Shown: positions 1-5,529 of the stretch, in pieces
Layout: each line of letters begins with the position of its first letter
How positions within the stretch are numbered: position 1 is the first letter of the stretch
Assembly (NCBI GenBank): GCA_934553285.1
Contig: CAKTFD010000081.1
Coordinates: 1-9,675 of the forward strand
Direction: 5' to 3'
DNA from: an uncultured Faecalibacterium sp.
GTDB lineage: Bacteria > Bacillota > Clostridia > Oscillospirales > Ruminococcaceae
DNA length: 9,675 bases
Notes under the pieces: model-generated
Database searches by the model: none
What the model was told of the DNA's origin: nothing
What the model saw: the letters and a program-made list of their open reading frames with translations, nothing else
Made by a program: the position numbers and the translations under genes

Positions 1-554
1 CCGGCCTTGTTGCCCATGATCTCGATGCACATTACGCGGCTGTGGCTGCCGGCGGTGGTGTGGATGCGGTCGATGACGTCGGTAGCGATATCCACAGCGG
101 TGTGGAAGCCGAAGGTCACATCGGTGCCGTAGATATCGTTATCGATGGTCTTGGGCAGGCCGATGATGTTCAGCCCTTCCTGCGAGAGCAGGTTTGCGGT
201 CTTGTGGGTGCCATTGCCGCCCAGGCACAGCAGGCAGTCCAGCTTTGCAGCCTTGTAGGTCTTTTTCATGGCGGCTACTTTATCGATGTTGTCATCTTCC
301 ACCACGCGCATCATTTTAAAGGGGGTGCGCTTGGTGCCCAGAATGGTACCGCCCAGCGTCAGGATGCCGCGGAAATCATCCTCGCACATCTCTTTGTAAT
401 CGCCATTGATCAGGCCGCTGTAGCCGTTCGGGATGCCAACGATCTCCACGTTGTCGCCCATGCGGGCATACAGTGCTTTTGCAACGCCGCGGATGGTGGC
501 GTTCAGACCCGGACAGTCGCCGCCGGAGGTCAGGATACCAACACGTTTTTTCAT
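1..554 (-). CDS. pfkA: 6-phosphofructokinase, N-terminal part (3' end outside window)
   Basis: Phosphorylates fructose 6-phosphate to fructose 1,6-bisphosphate in glycolysis, in the cytoplasm. The 184 codons present begin MKKRVGILTSGGDCPGLNA, the glycine-rich nucleotide loop of the PFK family. They continue with GGNGTHKTA at residues 112-120 and the catalytic-loop motif PKTIDND at 134-140. The ATG at 554-552 is preceded by an AAGGAAAGAGGG ribosome binding site. The residue matching E. coli Gly104 is Gly, which family knowledge links to ATP use. Asp103 is replaced by Asn, and E. coli PGTIDND appears as PKTIDND, a lysine usual in PPi-dependent and group III enzymes. ATP is the likelier donor, but sequence alone does not settle it. 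About half of a normal-length enzyme is missing beyond position 1. The gene is divergent from the tRNA pair. Confidence 0.95.
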   Translation of the reverse strand, partial: MKKRVGILTSGGDCPGLNATIRGVAKALYARMGDNVEIVGIPNGYSGLINGDYKEMCEDDFRGILTLGGTILGTKRTPFKMMRVVEDDNIDKVAAMKKTYKAAKLDCLLCLGGNGTHKTANLLSQEGLNIIGLPKTIDNDIYGTDVTFGFHTAVDIATDVIDRIHTTAGSHSRVMCIEIMGNKA

Positions 555-645
555 TCAAAAGCCCTCTTTCCTTGTAATTCAGGCAAAGCCGGACATCCCG
601 GCAGATAGACGGGGGCTGCCCGGTGCTGTACCTCTTTATAATATA

Positions 646-674
646 AGAGTATTCCGAAAGGGGAGTGCTGTCAA
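646..674 (-). promoter_or_regulatory. Promoter of the phosphofructokinase gene
   Basis: Read on the minus strand, TTGACA (674-669) is followed after exactly 17 bases by TACTCT (651-646). Transcription would start near 639, leaving a 5' leader of about 85 bases before the ATG at 554. The leader contains a short GCCGG/CCGGC hairpin near 586-600, with no recognised regulatory meaning. The -35 is perfect and the -10 keeps the important first, second and sixth bases. Confidence 0.65.
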
Positions 675-753
675 GAGAAAAACCAAAAATTTACAGCACC
701 AGGTGCAGGAGGGGATGCCTGTAAAATCTTTTACAGAAAAACTGAAAAAATGG

Positions 754-782
754 TTGACAACAGGCCGGAGTGCGTGTATAAT
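754..782 (+). promoter_or_regulatory. Perfect consensus sigma-A promoter for the tRNA pair
   Basis: TTGACA at 754-759, a 17-base spacer and TATAAT at 777-782 match the housekeeping promoter consensus at all twelve positions. Transcription should start near 789, about 38 bases before tRNA-Gln. Such promoters are typical of stable RNA genes. Confidence 0.9.
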
Positions 783-789
783 ATCCCTT

Positions 790-814
790 GTCAGCAACGC
801 CGAGCGCGGCTGAC
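790..814 (+). other. 5' leader hairpin of the tRNA precursor
   Basis: GTCAGC (790-795) and GCTGAC (809-814) can form a 6-bp stem around a 13-base loop, starting almost at the predicted transcription start. It would lie in the 5' leader removed by RNase P. It could protect the precursor 5' end or be incidental; nothing else in the sequence gives it a function. Confidence 0.4.
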
Positions 815-826
815 GGAACCAAATAA

Positions 827-900
827 TGGGGATTTGCATAGTGGTAGTGCGGTAGACTCTGACTCTACTTGTGGGAGTTCGATTCTCTCATCCCCAACCA
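827..900 (+). tRNA. tRNA-Gln (anticodon CUG)
   Basis: The 74-base sequence folds as a cloverleaf. The acceptor pairs TGGGGAT (827-833) with ATCCCCA (890-896). The D arm is GCAT/GTGC. The anticodon stem GTAGA/TCTAC (852-856, 864-868) holds loop CTCTGAC with anticodon CTG at 859-861. The T arm is GGGAG-TTCGATT-CTCTC. The discriminator is A897, and CCA (898-900) is encoded in the DNA. It reads CAG, which is frequent in the genes of this window. It is the first gene of a two-tRNA transcript. Confidence 0.97.
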
Positions 901-902
901 CT

Positions 903-931
903 TACCGCAGCCGAATAAGCTGCGGTATTTT
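903..931 (+). other. Hairpin between the two tRNAs, abutting tRNA-Pro
   Basis: TACCGCAGC (903-911) and GCTGCGGTA (919-927) form a perfect 9-bp stem with a 7-base loop. TTTT (928-931) follows directly, and tRNA-Pro begins at 932. It has the shape of a weak terminator placed inside the operon, but its U tract is only four bases. It may partly limit read-through into tRNA-Pro, or mark an RNA processing site between the two tRNAs. Confidence 0.6.
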
Positions 932-1007
932 CGGGGCATAGCGCAGTTGGTAGCGCGCCTCGTTCGGGACGAGGAGGCCGTGGGTTCAAATCCCGCTGCT
1001 CCGACCA
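932..1007 (+). tRNA. tRNA-Pro (anticodon CGG)
   Basis: A 76-base cloverleaf. The acceptor pairs CGGGGCA (932-938) with TGCTCCG (997-1003), including one G-U pair. The D arm is GCGC/GCGC. The anticodon stem CCTCG/CGAGG holds loop TTCGGGA with anticodon CGG at 965-967. The T arm is GTGGG-TTCAAAT-CCCGC. The discriminator is A1004, and CCA (1005-1007) is encoded. It reads CCG, common in the proline codons of this window. It is probably co-transcribed with tRNA-Gln, subject to the hairpin between them. Confidence 0.97.
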
Positions 1008-1008
1008 T

Positions 1009-1056
1009 GACGGATATTCTTACAGCATCTGATGCTTGGAATATCCGTCTTTTTTT
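1009..1056 (+). terminator. Intrinsic terminator of the tRNA operon
   Basis: GACGGATATTC (1009-1019) pairs perfectly with GAATATCCGTC (1039-1049), and seven T follow at 1050-1056. The loop region holds a smaller AGCAT/ATGCT inverted repeat. It begins two bases after the CCA of tRNA-Pro. Confidence 0.93.
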
Positions 1057-1108
1057 GTCTGTAAAATTGCGGCGGCGCAGGGAGCTGCAGCCTGCACAAA
1101 GCAACAAA

Positions 1109-1157
1109 GACCCGGGACCTTTTGGGGTGCCATGCTGGCACCAAAAGATCCCGGGTC
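1109..1157 (-). terminator. Large hairpin, likely terminator of the DUF3783-apbE operon
   Basis: GACCCGGGA (1109-1117) pairs with TCCCGGGTC (1149-1157). The stem continues inward with CTTTT/AAAAG and GGTGCC/GGCACC, interrupted by one mismatch and a two-base bulge, around a 5-base loop. On the minus strand it lies 43 bases after the apbE stop and is followed by a T-rich but broken run (TCTTTGTTGC). On the plus strand the following run is weaker. The unusual length suggests it could also protect the 3' end of the transcript. Confidence 0.65.
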
Positions 1158-1200
1158 TTGTGCGATATTTTTGCAGCAGCCCTTGATGGCAGGGCAGCGG

Positions 1201-2286
1201 TTACTTTTTCAGGTGGCTGTCCCAGCCGCTGGAGGTGATGGCCTGCTGGTCGGGGGTGCACCACATGGCTTCCACGCCGTCCATCGATTCCACCAGTTTC
1301 TGCCCCTCTGCCAGCGGCATACAGAACAGGGCAGTGGTCAGGCAGTCCGCCACACCGGAATCCGGGCACAGCACGGTGACGCTGTTAAAGTAGGTGGCGG
1401 GCCACAGGGTGTCCGGGTCGATCAGGTGGTGGTAGCGCTTGCCGTCCACTACAAAGTAGCGCTGGTAGTCGCCGCTGGTCACCAGCGCCAGGTCGCTCAT
1501 GTTGATGGGGGAGCCAAAGATGGAGTTGGTGCTGGTGTAGACCTCTGCGGCGTTCCACGGATCTTCTACGCCGCCGGTCCACTGGCTGCCGTCCGGCTTC
1601 TGGCCGATGGCGCGCAGGTTGCCGCCTACGCTCACCAGTGCGCTGGTCAGCCCACGGGCCTCGGCAGCCTGGCAGACCATCTCCACAGCGTAGCCCTTGC
1701 CTACGCTGCCCACATCCAGCGACATCTCCGGGTCGGCCAGGTAGACCGTTTTGGCGTCCTCATCAATGATAAGGTCGGTGATATCGCAGTGCTGGGCGGC
1801 TGCTTCCAGCTGCTGCTGGGTGGGCAGGGTGTTGTCGGCTTCGCTTTCGGTCTTTTCGGCGGCTTCGCGGCAGTCGTGCCAGATGCCCAGCACGCTGCCC
1901 ATGGCAATGTTGATCTTGCCATCGGTAGCATCGTACATCTGCCGCGCCAGCTCCAGCATGGAGAGGATGCGCTCGTCCACCTGCACCGGGGCCTTGCCTG
2001 CGTTGTCGTTGATGGTCTTAACGTTTACCACGCCAGCGTAGTCGTTGTAGATATCGTAAAGCTGATTATAGGTGATAAGGTCCTGATGCAGTGCCTCCAT
2101 CTGGGTGTTGAACGCTTCCTCGCTCTCGCAGTAGGCGATGACCTGGGTCACGGTGTCGAACACATCGTAAAAGATGGTGCTGTACCGGTTCAGCTGCTTT
2201 TTGGGGCTGCTGCAGCCTGCCAGCAGGCCAAGGCTGAGCACAGCCGCCAGCAGCGCGGCGGTGATACGGGTGATGCGGCTCCTCAT
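1201..2286 (-). CDS. apbE: ApbE-family FAD:protein FMN transferase, lipoprotein
   Basis: Transfers FMN from FAD to a threonine of extracytoplasmic flavoproteins (Rnf, Nqr or FMN-binding electron-transfer proteins), using Mg2+. The 361-residue product starts with a lipoprotein signal: charged N-terminus, hydrophobic stretch and lipobox LLAGC with Cys25. Family motifs follow in order: DVGSVGKGYA at 191-200, VSVGGNL at 218-224, TSGDYQRYF at 270-278, the HHLIDP motif at 286-291, and VADCLTTALF at 312-321 with the metal-binding Asp314. Length is normal. The first motif has Ser-Val where most members have Gly-Ile; Lys197 is kept. The ATG at 2286-2284 overlaps the upstream stop as ATGA, with an AAGGAGAG site before it, so translation is coupled to the DUF3783 gene. 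No flavinylation target is visible in the window, so its partner is unknown. The large hairpin at 1109-1157 follows. Confidence 0.95.
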   Translation of the reverse strand: MRSRITRITAALLAAVLSLGLLAGCSSPKKQLNRYSTIFYDVFDTVTQVIAYCESEEAFNTQMEALHQDLITYNQLYDIYNDYAGVVNVKTINDNAGKAPVQVDERILSMLELARQMYDATDGKINIAMGSVLGIWHDCREAAEKTESEADNTLPTQQQLEAAAQHCDITDLIIDEDAKTVYLADPEMSLDVGSVGKGYAVEMVCQAAEARGLTSALVSVGGNLRAIGQKPDGSQWTGGVEDPWNAAEVYTSTNSIFGSPINMSDLALVTSGDYQRYFVVDGKRYHHLIDPDTLWPATYFNSVTVLCPDSGVADCLTTALFCMPLAEGQKLVESMDGVEAMWCTPDQQAITSSGWDSHLKK

Positions 2287-2705
2287 ACAGTCTGGCTCTC
2301 CTTTGCGGCGGTAAAGGCGGTGTGCTCCTCCTGCAGGTGTGCCAGCAGGTCCGCAAACATCCAGTTCCGGCTGGTGGGGGTGACTACAGCCTTGAGCGGG
2401 ATGTTTACCTGTGCCTGCTTCATCAGGTCCAGCAGGGTGTCCACATCCTTGCTGCGGAAATTGGCCAGCACCAGCGCCGGGGGATAGGCACCCGGTTCCA
2501 GCACCAGGGTCCGGGGAGCTTTTACCTCGGTTTCGCCCAGCAGCTGGGCAATGGTCTTGCCGGCATCGGCGGGGGCAACGGGCAGCAGCTTCATGCCAAA
2601 GGCGGGGGCCATGCCCTCCAGCTTGCCCCGGTCGGCGGGGGAAAGGTTCCAGCCCAGCGCCAGCGGCACACCGGCGTTCTGATTACGTGCAATATGTGCT
2701 TTCAT
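2283..2705 (-). CDS. DUF3783 family protein
   Basis: A 140-residue soluble protein of unknown function. The C-terminal part resembles DUF3783: LVLANFRSKDVDTLLDLM near 78-95, then IPLKAVVTPTSRNW near 101-114 and a short charged helix ending in LQEEH. The N-terminal part (PLALGWNLSPADRGKLEG) may be a related half-domain, as the DUF3783 fold often accompanies a MGL-like segment. The ATG at 2705-2703 follows an AAAGAGG site at 8 bases. A longer frame runs upstream to 2855, but it crosses the promoter and has no good ribosome site. The stop overlaps the apbE start by 4 bases. The coupling suggests a link to extracytoplasmic flavoprotein maturation, but the sequence gives no direct clue to function. 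Confidence 0.8.
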   Translation of the reverse strand: MKAHIARNQNAGVPLALGWNLSPADRGKLEGMAPAFGMKLLPVAPADAGKTIAQLLGETEVKAPRTLVLEPGAYPPALVLANFRSKDVDTLLDLMKQAQVNIPLKAVVTPTSRNWMFADLLAHLQEEHTAFTAAKESQTV

Positions 2706-2746
2706 CTTCAAAACCTCTTTCGGAAGTGATTTTTCAAATACACTAT

Positions 2747-2755
2747 AGTATACCA
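2747..2755 (-). promoter_or_regulatory. Extended -10 promoter for DUF3783-apbE
   Basis: On the minus strand TGG precedes TATACT (2752-2747), an extended -10 element 42 bases upstream of the ATG. No convincing -35 lies 16-18 bases further upstream, as is common for extended -10 promoters. Confidence 0.55.
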
Positions 2756-2827
2756 TAAAACTGTGGAAAAGAAAATGAAAACCCACCGCGCGCAGCACAG
2801 AGCAATTGTAACATTTTTCTGCGCCTC

Positions 2828-2856
2828 TTGTACAAAACCATGCAAGCGAGTACAAT
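2828..2856 (+). promoter_or_regulatory. Promoter of the CmpB-like membrane protein gene
   Basis: TTGTAC at 2828-2833, a 17-base spacer and TACAAT at 2851-2856, with the ATG at 2890. The -35 lies in the 8-base palindrome TTGTACAA, and TTGTAC is repeated inverted as GTACAA (2850-2855) over the -10. The promoter elements are therefore mirror images, which could also serve a repressor. Confidence 0.6.
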
Positions 2857-2889
2857 CAGAGCATAAAAACAGAAGGTGAGGAAAGCGCG

Positions 2890-4197
2890 ATGACACTGAA
2901 CTTCTACACGCTGGGCGTGTTGTATCTGGTCTATTCCTTCCTTGGGTGGATGGGAGAGACCGTGGTGGCGACCATCCGGGGCAAAAAGTTTGCCAACCGC
3001 GGCATGGCGGCGGGGCCGTTCTGCTTTGTGTACGGCACCACGGGTATGCTGCTGGCTGTGGCTTTTGCCGATATGCGCACAAAGCCCGGGGCGCTGTTCG
3101 TGGCCTGTATGCTCACGGCTACCGTGGTGGAGTGGCTCACGGCAAAGTTGCTGGAGCGGCTGCATAACCGCAAATGGTGGGACTACTCCGATAAAAAGTT
3201 CAACCTGAATGGTTACGTCTGCCTGCAGTATTCACTGCTGTGGGGTGCGCTGGGTATGGCAAGTGTGCTGTGGGGCAATGACCTGCTGCTGCGGCTGTGT
3301 ATGTATATCCCGGGCTGGCTGCTGCATCCGCTGGTGTGGATCGCGCTGGGCATTGCCGCGCTGGACCAGATAGGCTCGGCAGTGCTGGTGGGGCGGTATG
3401 CGGCGCAGCATCCGGTGCTGGAACAGCTGAACCAGAAGCTGGAAGCGCAGTCCGATACCCTGCGCCGCCGCATTGCGCTGTATGTGGAAAAGCGGATCCA
3501 GCGCGCCTACCCGGAGGCTGCCCGGCAGCAGCCGACTGCAGTGCAGAAAGGGGAGGAGGGCTTTCTGAGCCTGGCGGACCTGCTGTGGCTGTTCGTCATC
3601 GGGGCGTTTCTGGGCGATATGGTGGAAACGGTATTCTGCCGCCTGACCGCCGGGGTATGGATGAGCCGTTCCAGCGTGGTGTGGGGGCCGTTCAGCGTAG
3701 TGTGGGGCCTGGCGTTGGCACTGGCTACCGTGCTGCTGCGGCAGAACCAGGATAAGAGCGACCGCTATCTCTTTGCATTTGGCACCGTGCTGGGCGGTGT
3801 GTATGAATATGTGTGCAGCGCCATTACCGAGCTGCTGTTCGGCACCGTGTTCTGGGATTACAGCAAATTCAAGTTCAACCTGGGCGGACGCATCAACCTG
3901 CTGTACTGCTTTTTCTGGGGCATTGCGGCGGTGGTATGGATGCGCTATGGCTACCCGCTGGTGCTCAAGCTGATGCAGAAGGTGCGCAGCCATGTCCGCC
4001 CCTGGATGACGGCGGTGCTGGCCGTGTTTATGGCGGTGAACATGCTGACCAGTGCGCTGGCGCTGGCCCGGTACGATGCCCGTACCAGCGGCGCAGCGCC
4101 GACCAACCAGCTGGAGGTGCTGCTGGATGCACATTTCGACAATGCCCGCATGGAGCGGATCTATCCAAATGCCAAAAAAGTGACCAAGGCAGAATAA
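2890..4197 (+). CDS. CmpB-like putative ABC transporter permease, duplicated
   Basis: A 435-residue polytopic membrane protein of the family annotated as putative ABC transporter permease (PF06541, CmpB-like). Substrate and function are unknown. It is built from two similar halves. FLGWMGETV (17-25) matches FLGDMVETV (240-248). AGPFCFVYG (41-49) matches WGPFSVVWG (265-273). WWDYSDKKFNLNGYV (96-110) matches FWDYSKFKFNLGGRI (321-335). A charged, probably cytoplasmic linker with a coiled-coil look (about 170-222) joins them, and a last membrane helix lies near 372-393. The ATG follows AAGGTGAGG by 8 bases. No ATP-binding protein is adjacent, so a true ABC-transporter role is doubtful. It has its own promoter, and no clear terminator separates it from the antiporter promoter 16 bases downstream. 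Confidence 0.85.
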   Translation: MTLNFYTLGVLYLVYSFLGWMGETVVATIRGKKFANRGMAAGPFCFVYGTTGMLLAVAFADMRTKPGALFVACMLTATVVEWLTAKLLERLHNRKWWDYSDKKFNLNGYVCLQYSLLWGALGMASVLWGNDLLLRLCMYIPGWLLHPLVWIALGIAALDQIGSAVLVGRYAAQHPVLEQLNQKLEAQSDTLRRRIALYVEKRIQRAYPEAARQQPTAVQKGEEGFLSLADLLWLFVIGAFLGDMVETVFCRLTAGVWMSRSSVVWGPFSVVWGLALALATVLLRQNQDKSDRYLFAFGTVLGGVYEYVCSAITELLFGTVFWDYSKFKFNLGGRINLLYCFFWGIAAVVWMRYGYPLVLKLMQKVRSHVRPWMTAVLAVFMAVNMLTSALALARYDARTSGAAPTNQLEVLLDAHFDNARMERIYPNAKKVTKAE

Positions 4198-4212
4198 ATT
4201 TCATTTTTCCCC

Positions 4213-4241
4213 TTGCGCTTTTGTGCAAAACCGGGTATAAT
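4213..4241 (+). promoter_or_regulatory. Promoter of the riboswitch-antiporter transcript
   Basis: TTGCGC at 4213-4218, a 17-base spacer and a perfect TATAAT at 4236-4241. Transcription would start near 4248-4250, exactly at the 5' strand of the aptamer P1 helix. Confidence 0.8.
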
Positions 4242-4249
4242 ACTCTCCG

Positions 4250-4356
4250 GATAAAAGGGAGTAAGGGGCGCACGTTTGTAAAAATGCTGCGCTGTGCTGC
4301 AGCGACAAACCCGGCAGAAATGCCCGATGCAGTACCGGATGCTTGAGACTTTTATC
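4250..4356 (+). promoter_or_regulatory. Candidate yybP-ykoY (Mn2+) riboswitch aptamer
   Basis: P1 is GATAAAAG (4250-4257) paired perfectly with CTTTTATC (4349-4356). Inside it, GGAGTA (4258-4263) faces GAGA (4345-4348). These two strands form the conserved L1 of the yybP-ykoY class, whose consensus is AAAGG-GGAGUA and GAGA-CCUUU. Between them lie a bulged hairpin GTTTGT/ACAAAC with inner GCTGC/GCAGC (4274-4310) and a GGCA-GAAA-TGCC tetraloop hairpin (4313-4324). The second conserved loop of the class (L3) is not obvious, so this may be a divergent member. The 3' strand of P1 is also the 5' strand of the following terminator, so ligand binding should permit read-through into the exporter gene, as in known Mn2+ on-switches. 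Confidence 0.65.
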
Positions 4357-4398
4357 ACATTTTCCCGTTGTGGGCAGGATGTGATAAAAGTCTTTTTT
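4346..4398 (+). terminator. Riboswitch expression-platform terminator
   Basis: AGACTTTTATCACAT (4346-4360) pairs perfectly over 15 bp with ATGTGATAAAAGTCT (4379-4393), and T continues to 4398. It lies upstream of the antiporter gene, not after a gene. It uses 4349-4356, the 3' strand of aptamer P1, so the two structures exclude each other. Confidence 0.88.
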
Positions 4399-4440
4399 GT
4401 TGTACATCTGCCGCAAACATTCAAAAAAAGGAGAGATAGT

Positions 4441-5403
4441 ATGCTGATCCCTGTTCTGCTGTTTATCGTGGGTCTGCTGTGCCTGATCAAAGGCGGCGAC
4501 TGGTTCGTGGACGGTGCTACCGGCATCGCCCGCCGGTTCCATGTGCCGGAGCTGCTCATCGGCGCAACGGTGGTGTCCATCGGCACCACCCTGCCGGAGG
4601 TAATGGTATCCACCACCTCTGCGCTCACAGGCCATGGCGAGATCGCCTATGGCAACGCCATCGGCTCGGTCATCTGCAATGCGGCGCTGATCGCAGCCAT
4701 TACCATTGCCGTGCGCCCGGGCAAGGTAGACCCCAAGAGCCTGCGCACCCCGGTGGCCTTCTTCTTTGTGGCTGCCGCCTTCTATGCCGGTGTGGCCTAC
4801 ACCACCGGCTCCTTCACCCGCCCGGTGGGCCTGATCCTGCTGGCCATGTTCGTGGCATACATTATCTGCAATGTGCTGGCCATGAAAAATGCCCCCGCCC
4901 CGGAAGAGGACGAGGAGCAGGGGGAAACGGGTTCCTTTGCCAAGGAGCTGGGGCTGCTGGCCATCGGTGCAGTGCTCATTGCAGTGGGTGCTGACCTGCT
5001 GGTGGACAACGGCACCCTGATCGCCCAGGCGCTGGGCGTGCCGGAGTCGGTCATCGCGCTTACCTTTGTGGCGCTGGGCACCTCGCTGCCGGAGCTGGTC
5101 ACCGCCATCACCTCGCTGGCCAAGGGCCACGGTGCTCTGTCGCTGGGCAATGTCATCGGTGCCAACGTGTTCAACCTGGTGCTGGTCAGCGGTGTCAGCG
5201 TGACGCTGGCCCCGTTCAGCATCCCGCAGAACTCCACCATCGCAGGCATGAACGCCTCGCTGGTCATGGACATCCCGGTCATGTTTGCTGTGATGCTGCT
5301 GCTTACCCTGCCTGCACTCATCAAAGGCAAGCTGAGCCGCCCGCAGGGCATTGCGCTGCTGTGCATCTACGCGGCGTTCTGCGCAGTACAGTTCAGCATC
5401 TGA
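4441..5403 (+). CDS. CaCA-family calcium/sodium antiporter (YrbG-like)
   Basis: A 320-residue inner-membrane cation exchanger with about ten helices and the two inverted alpha repeats that form the transport site. Repeat 1 holds GTTLPE at 48-53 and GNAIGSVICN at 71-80. Repeat 2 holds GTSLPE at 213-218 and GNVIGANVFN at 236-245. Glu53 and Glu218 are the ion-binding acids of the family. An acidic loop (EEDEEQGE, 155-162) separates the halves. The ATG at 4441 follows AAAGGAGA by 6-7 bases; an in-frame extension back to 4294 runs through the riboswitch and is untranslated. The family exchanges Ca2+ for Na+ or H+. The Mn2+-riboswitch-like leader suggests that this member exports Mn2+, or Mn2+ as well as Ca2+. 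Repeat 2 has Ala241 where GSN is usual. It ends at the bidirectional terminator. Confidence 0.93.
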   Translation: MLIPVLLFIVGLLCLIKGGDWFVDGATGIARRFHVPELLIGATVVSIGTTLPEVMVSTTSALTGHGEIAYGNAIGSVICNAALIAAITIAVRPGKVDPKSLRTPVAFFFVAAAFYAGVAYTTGSFTRPVGLILLAMFVAYIICNVLAMKNAPAPEEDEEQGETGSFAKELGLLAIGAVLIAVGADLLVDNGTLIAQALGVPESVIALTFVALGTSLPELVTAITSLAKGHGALSLGNVIGANVFNLVLVSGVSVTLAPFSIPQNSTIAGMNASLVMDIPVMFAVMLLLTLPALIKGKLSRPQGIALLCIYAAFCAVQFSI

Positions 5404-5450
5404 CCTGCTGCAAACCGGAAAAATGCCTTTGCGTATAGCGTAACAACGTA

Positions 5451-5509
5451 AAAAAGCATCCGTACCATTCGCTTCTGACGCAGAAAATGCGAATGGTGCG
5501 GATGCTTTT
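5451..5509. terminator. Bidirectional terminator between antiporter and kinase
   Basis: A 17-bp stem (5456-5472 with 5489-5505, one G-U pair) has TTTT after it on the plus strand and six A before it, which are six T on the minus strand. It serves the antiporter gene and the convergent histidine kinase, whose stop is 25 bases from the stem. Confidence 0.92.
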
Positions 5510-5529
5510 GTGTTAGGCGGCTGCCTTTT

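Noticed and set aside
433..813. A 126-codon plus-strand frame over the phosphofructokinase start and the tRNA promoter
   Set aside because: It overlaps two opposing promoters and the start of a recognised gene; no coding signature.
1036..2487. A 483-codon open frame on the plus strand opposite apbE
   Set aside because: It runs through the tRNA terminator, lacks a ribosome site and any family resemblance, and lies opposite a gene with clear ApbE motifs; GC-rich codon positions create such frames.
2706..2855. N-terminal extension of the DUF3783 protein
   Set aside because: It would span the extended -10 promoter at 2747-2755 and has no ribosome site.
3232..4134. A 300-codon minus-strand frame rich in Gln and His opposite the CmpB-like gene
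   Set aside because: The Gln/His bias is what the reverse complement of Leu/Val-rich membrane-protein codons gives; no ribosome site or motif.
4294..4440. N-terminal extension of the antiporter by 49 codons
   Set aside because: The extension lies in the aptamer and terminator; AAAGGAGA precedes the ATG at 4441, and the family starts at this point.
4201..5130. A 309-codon minus-strand frame opposite the antiporter
   Set aside because: It crosses the riboswitch and terminator and is the antisense of a well-supported antiporter.
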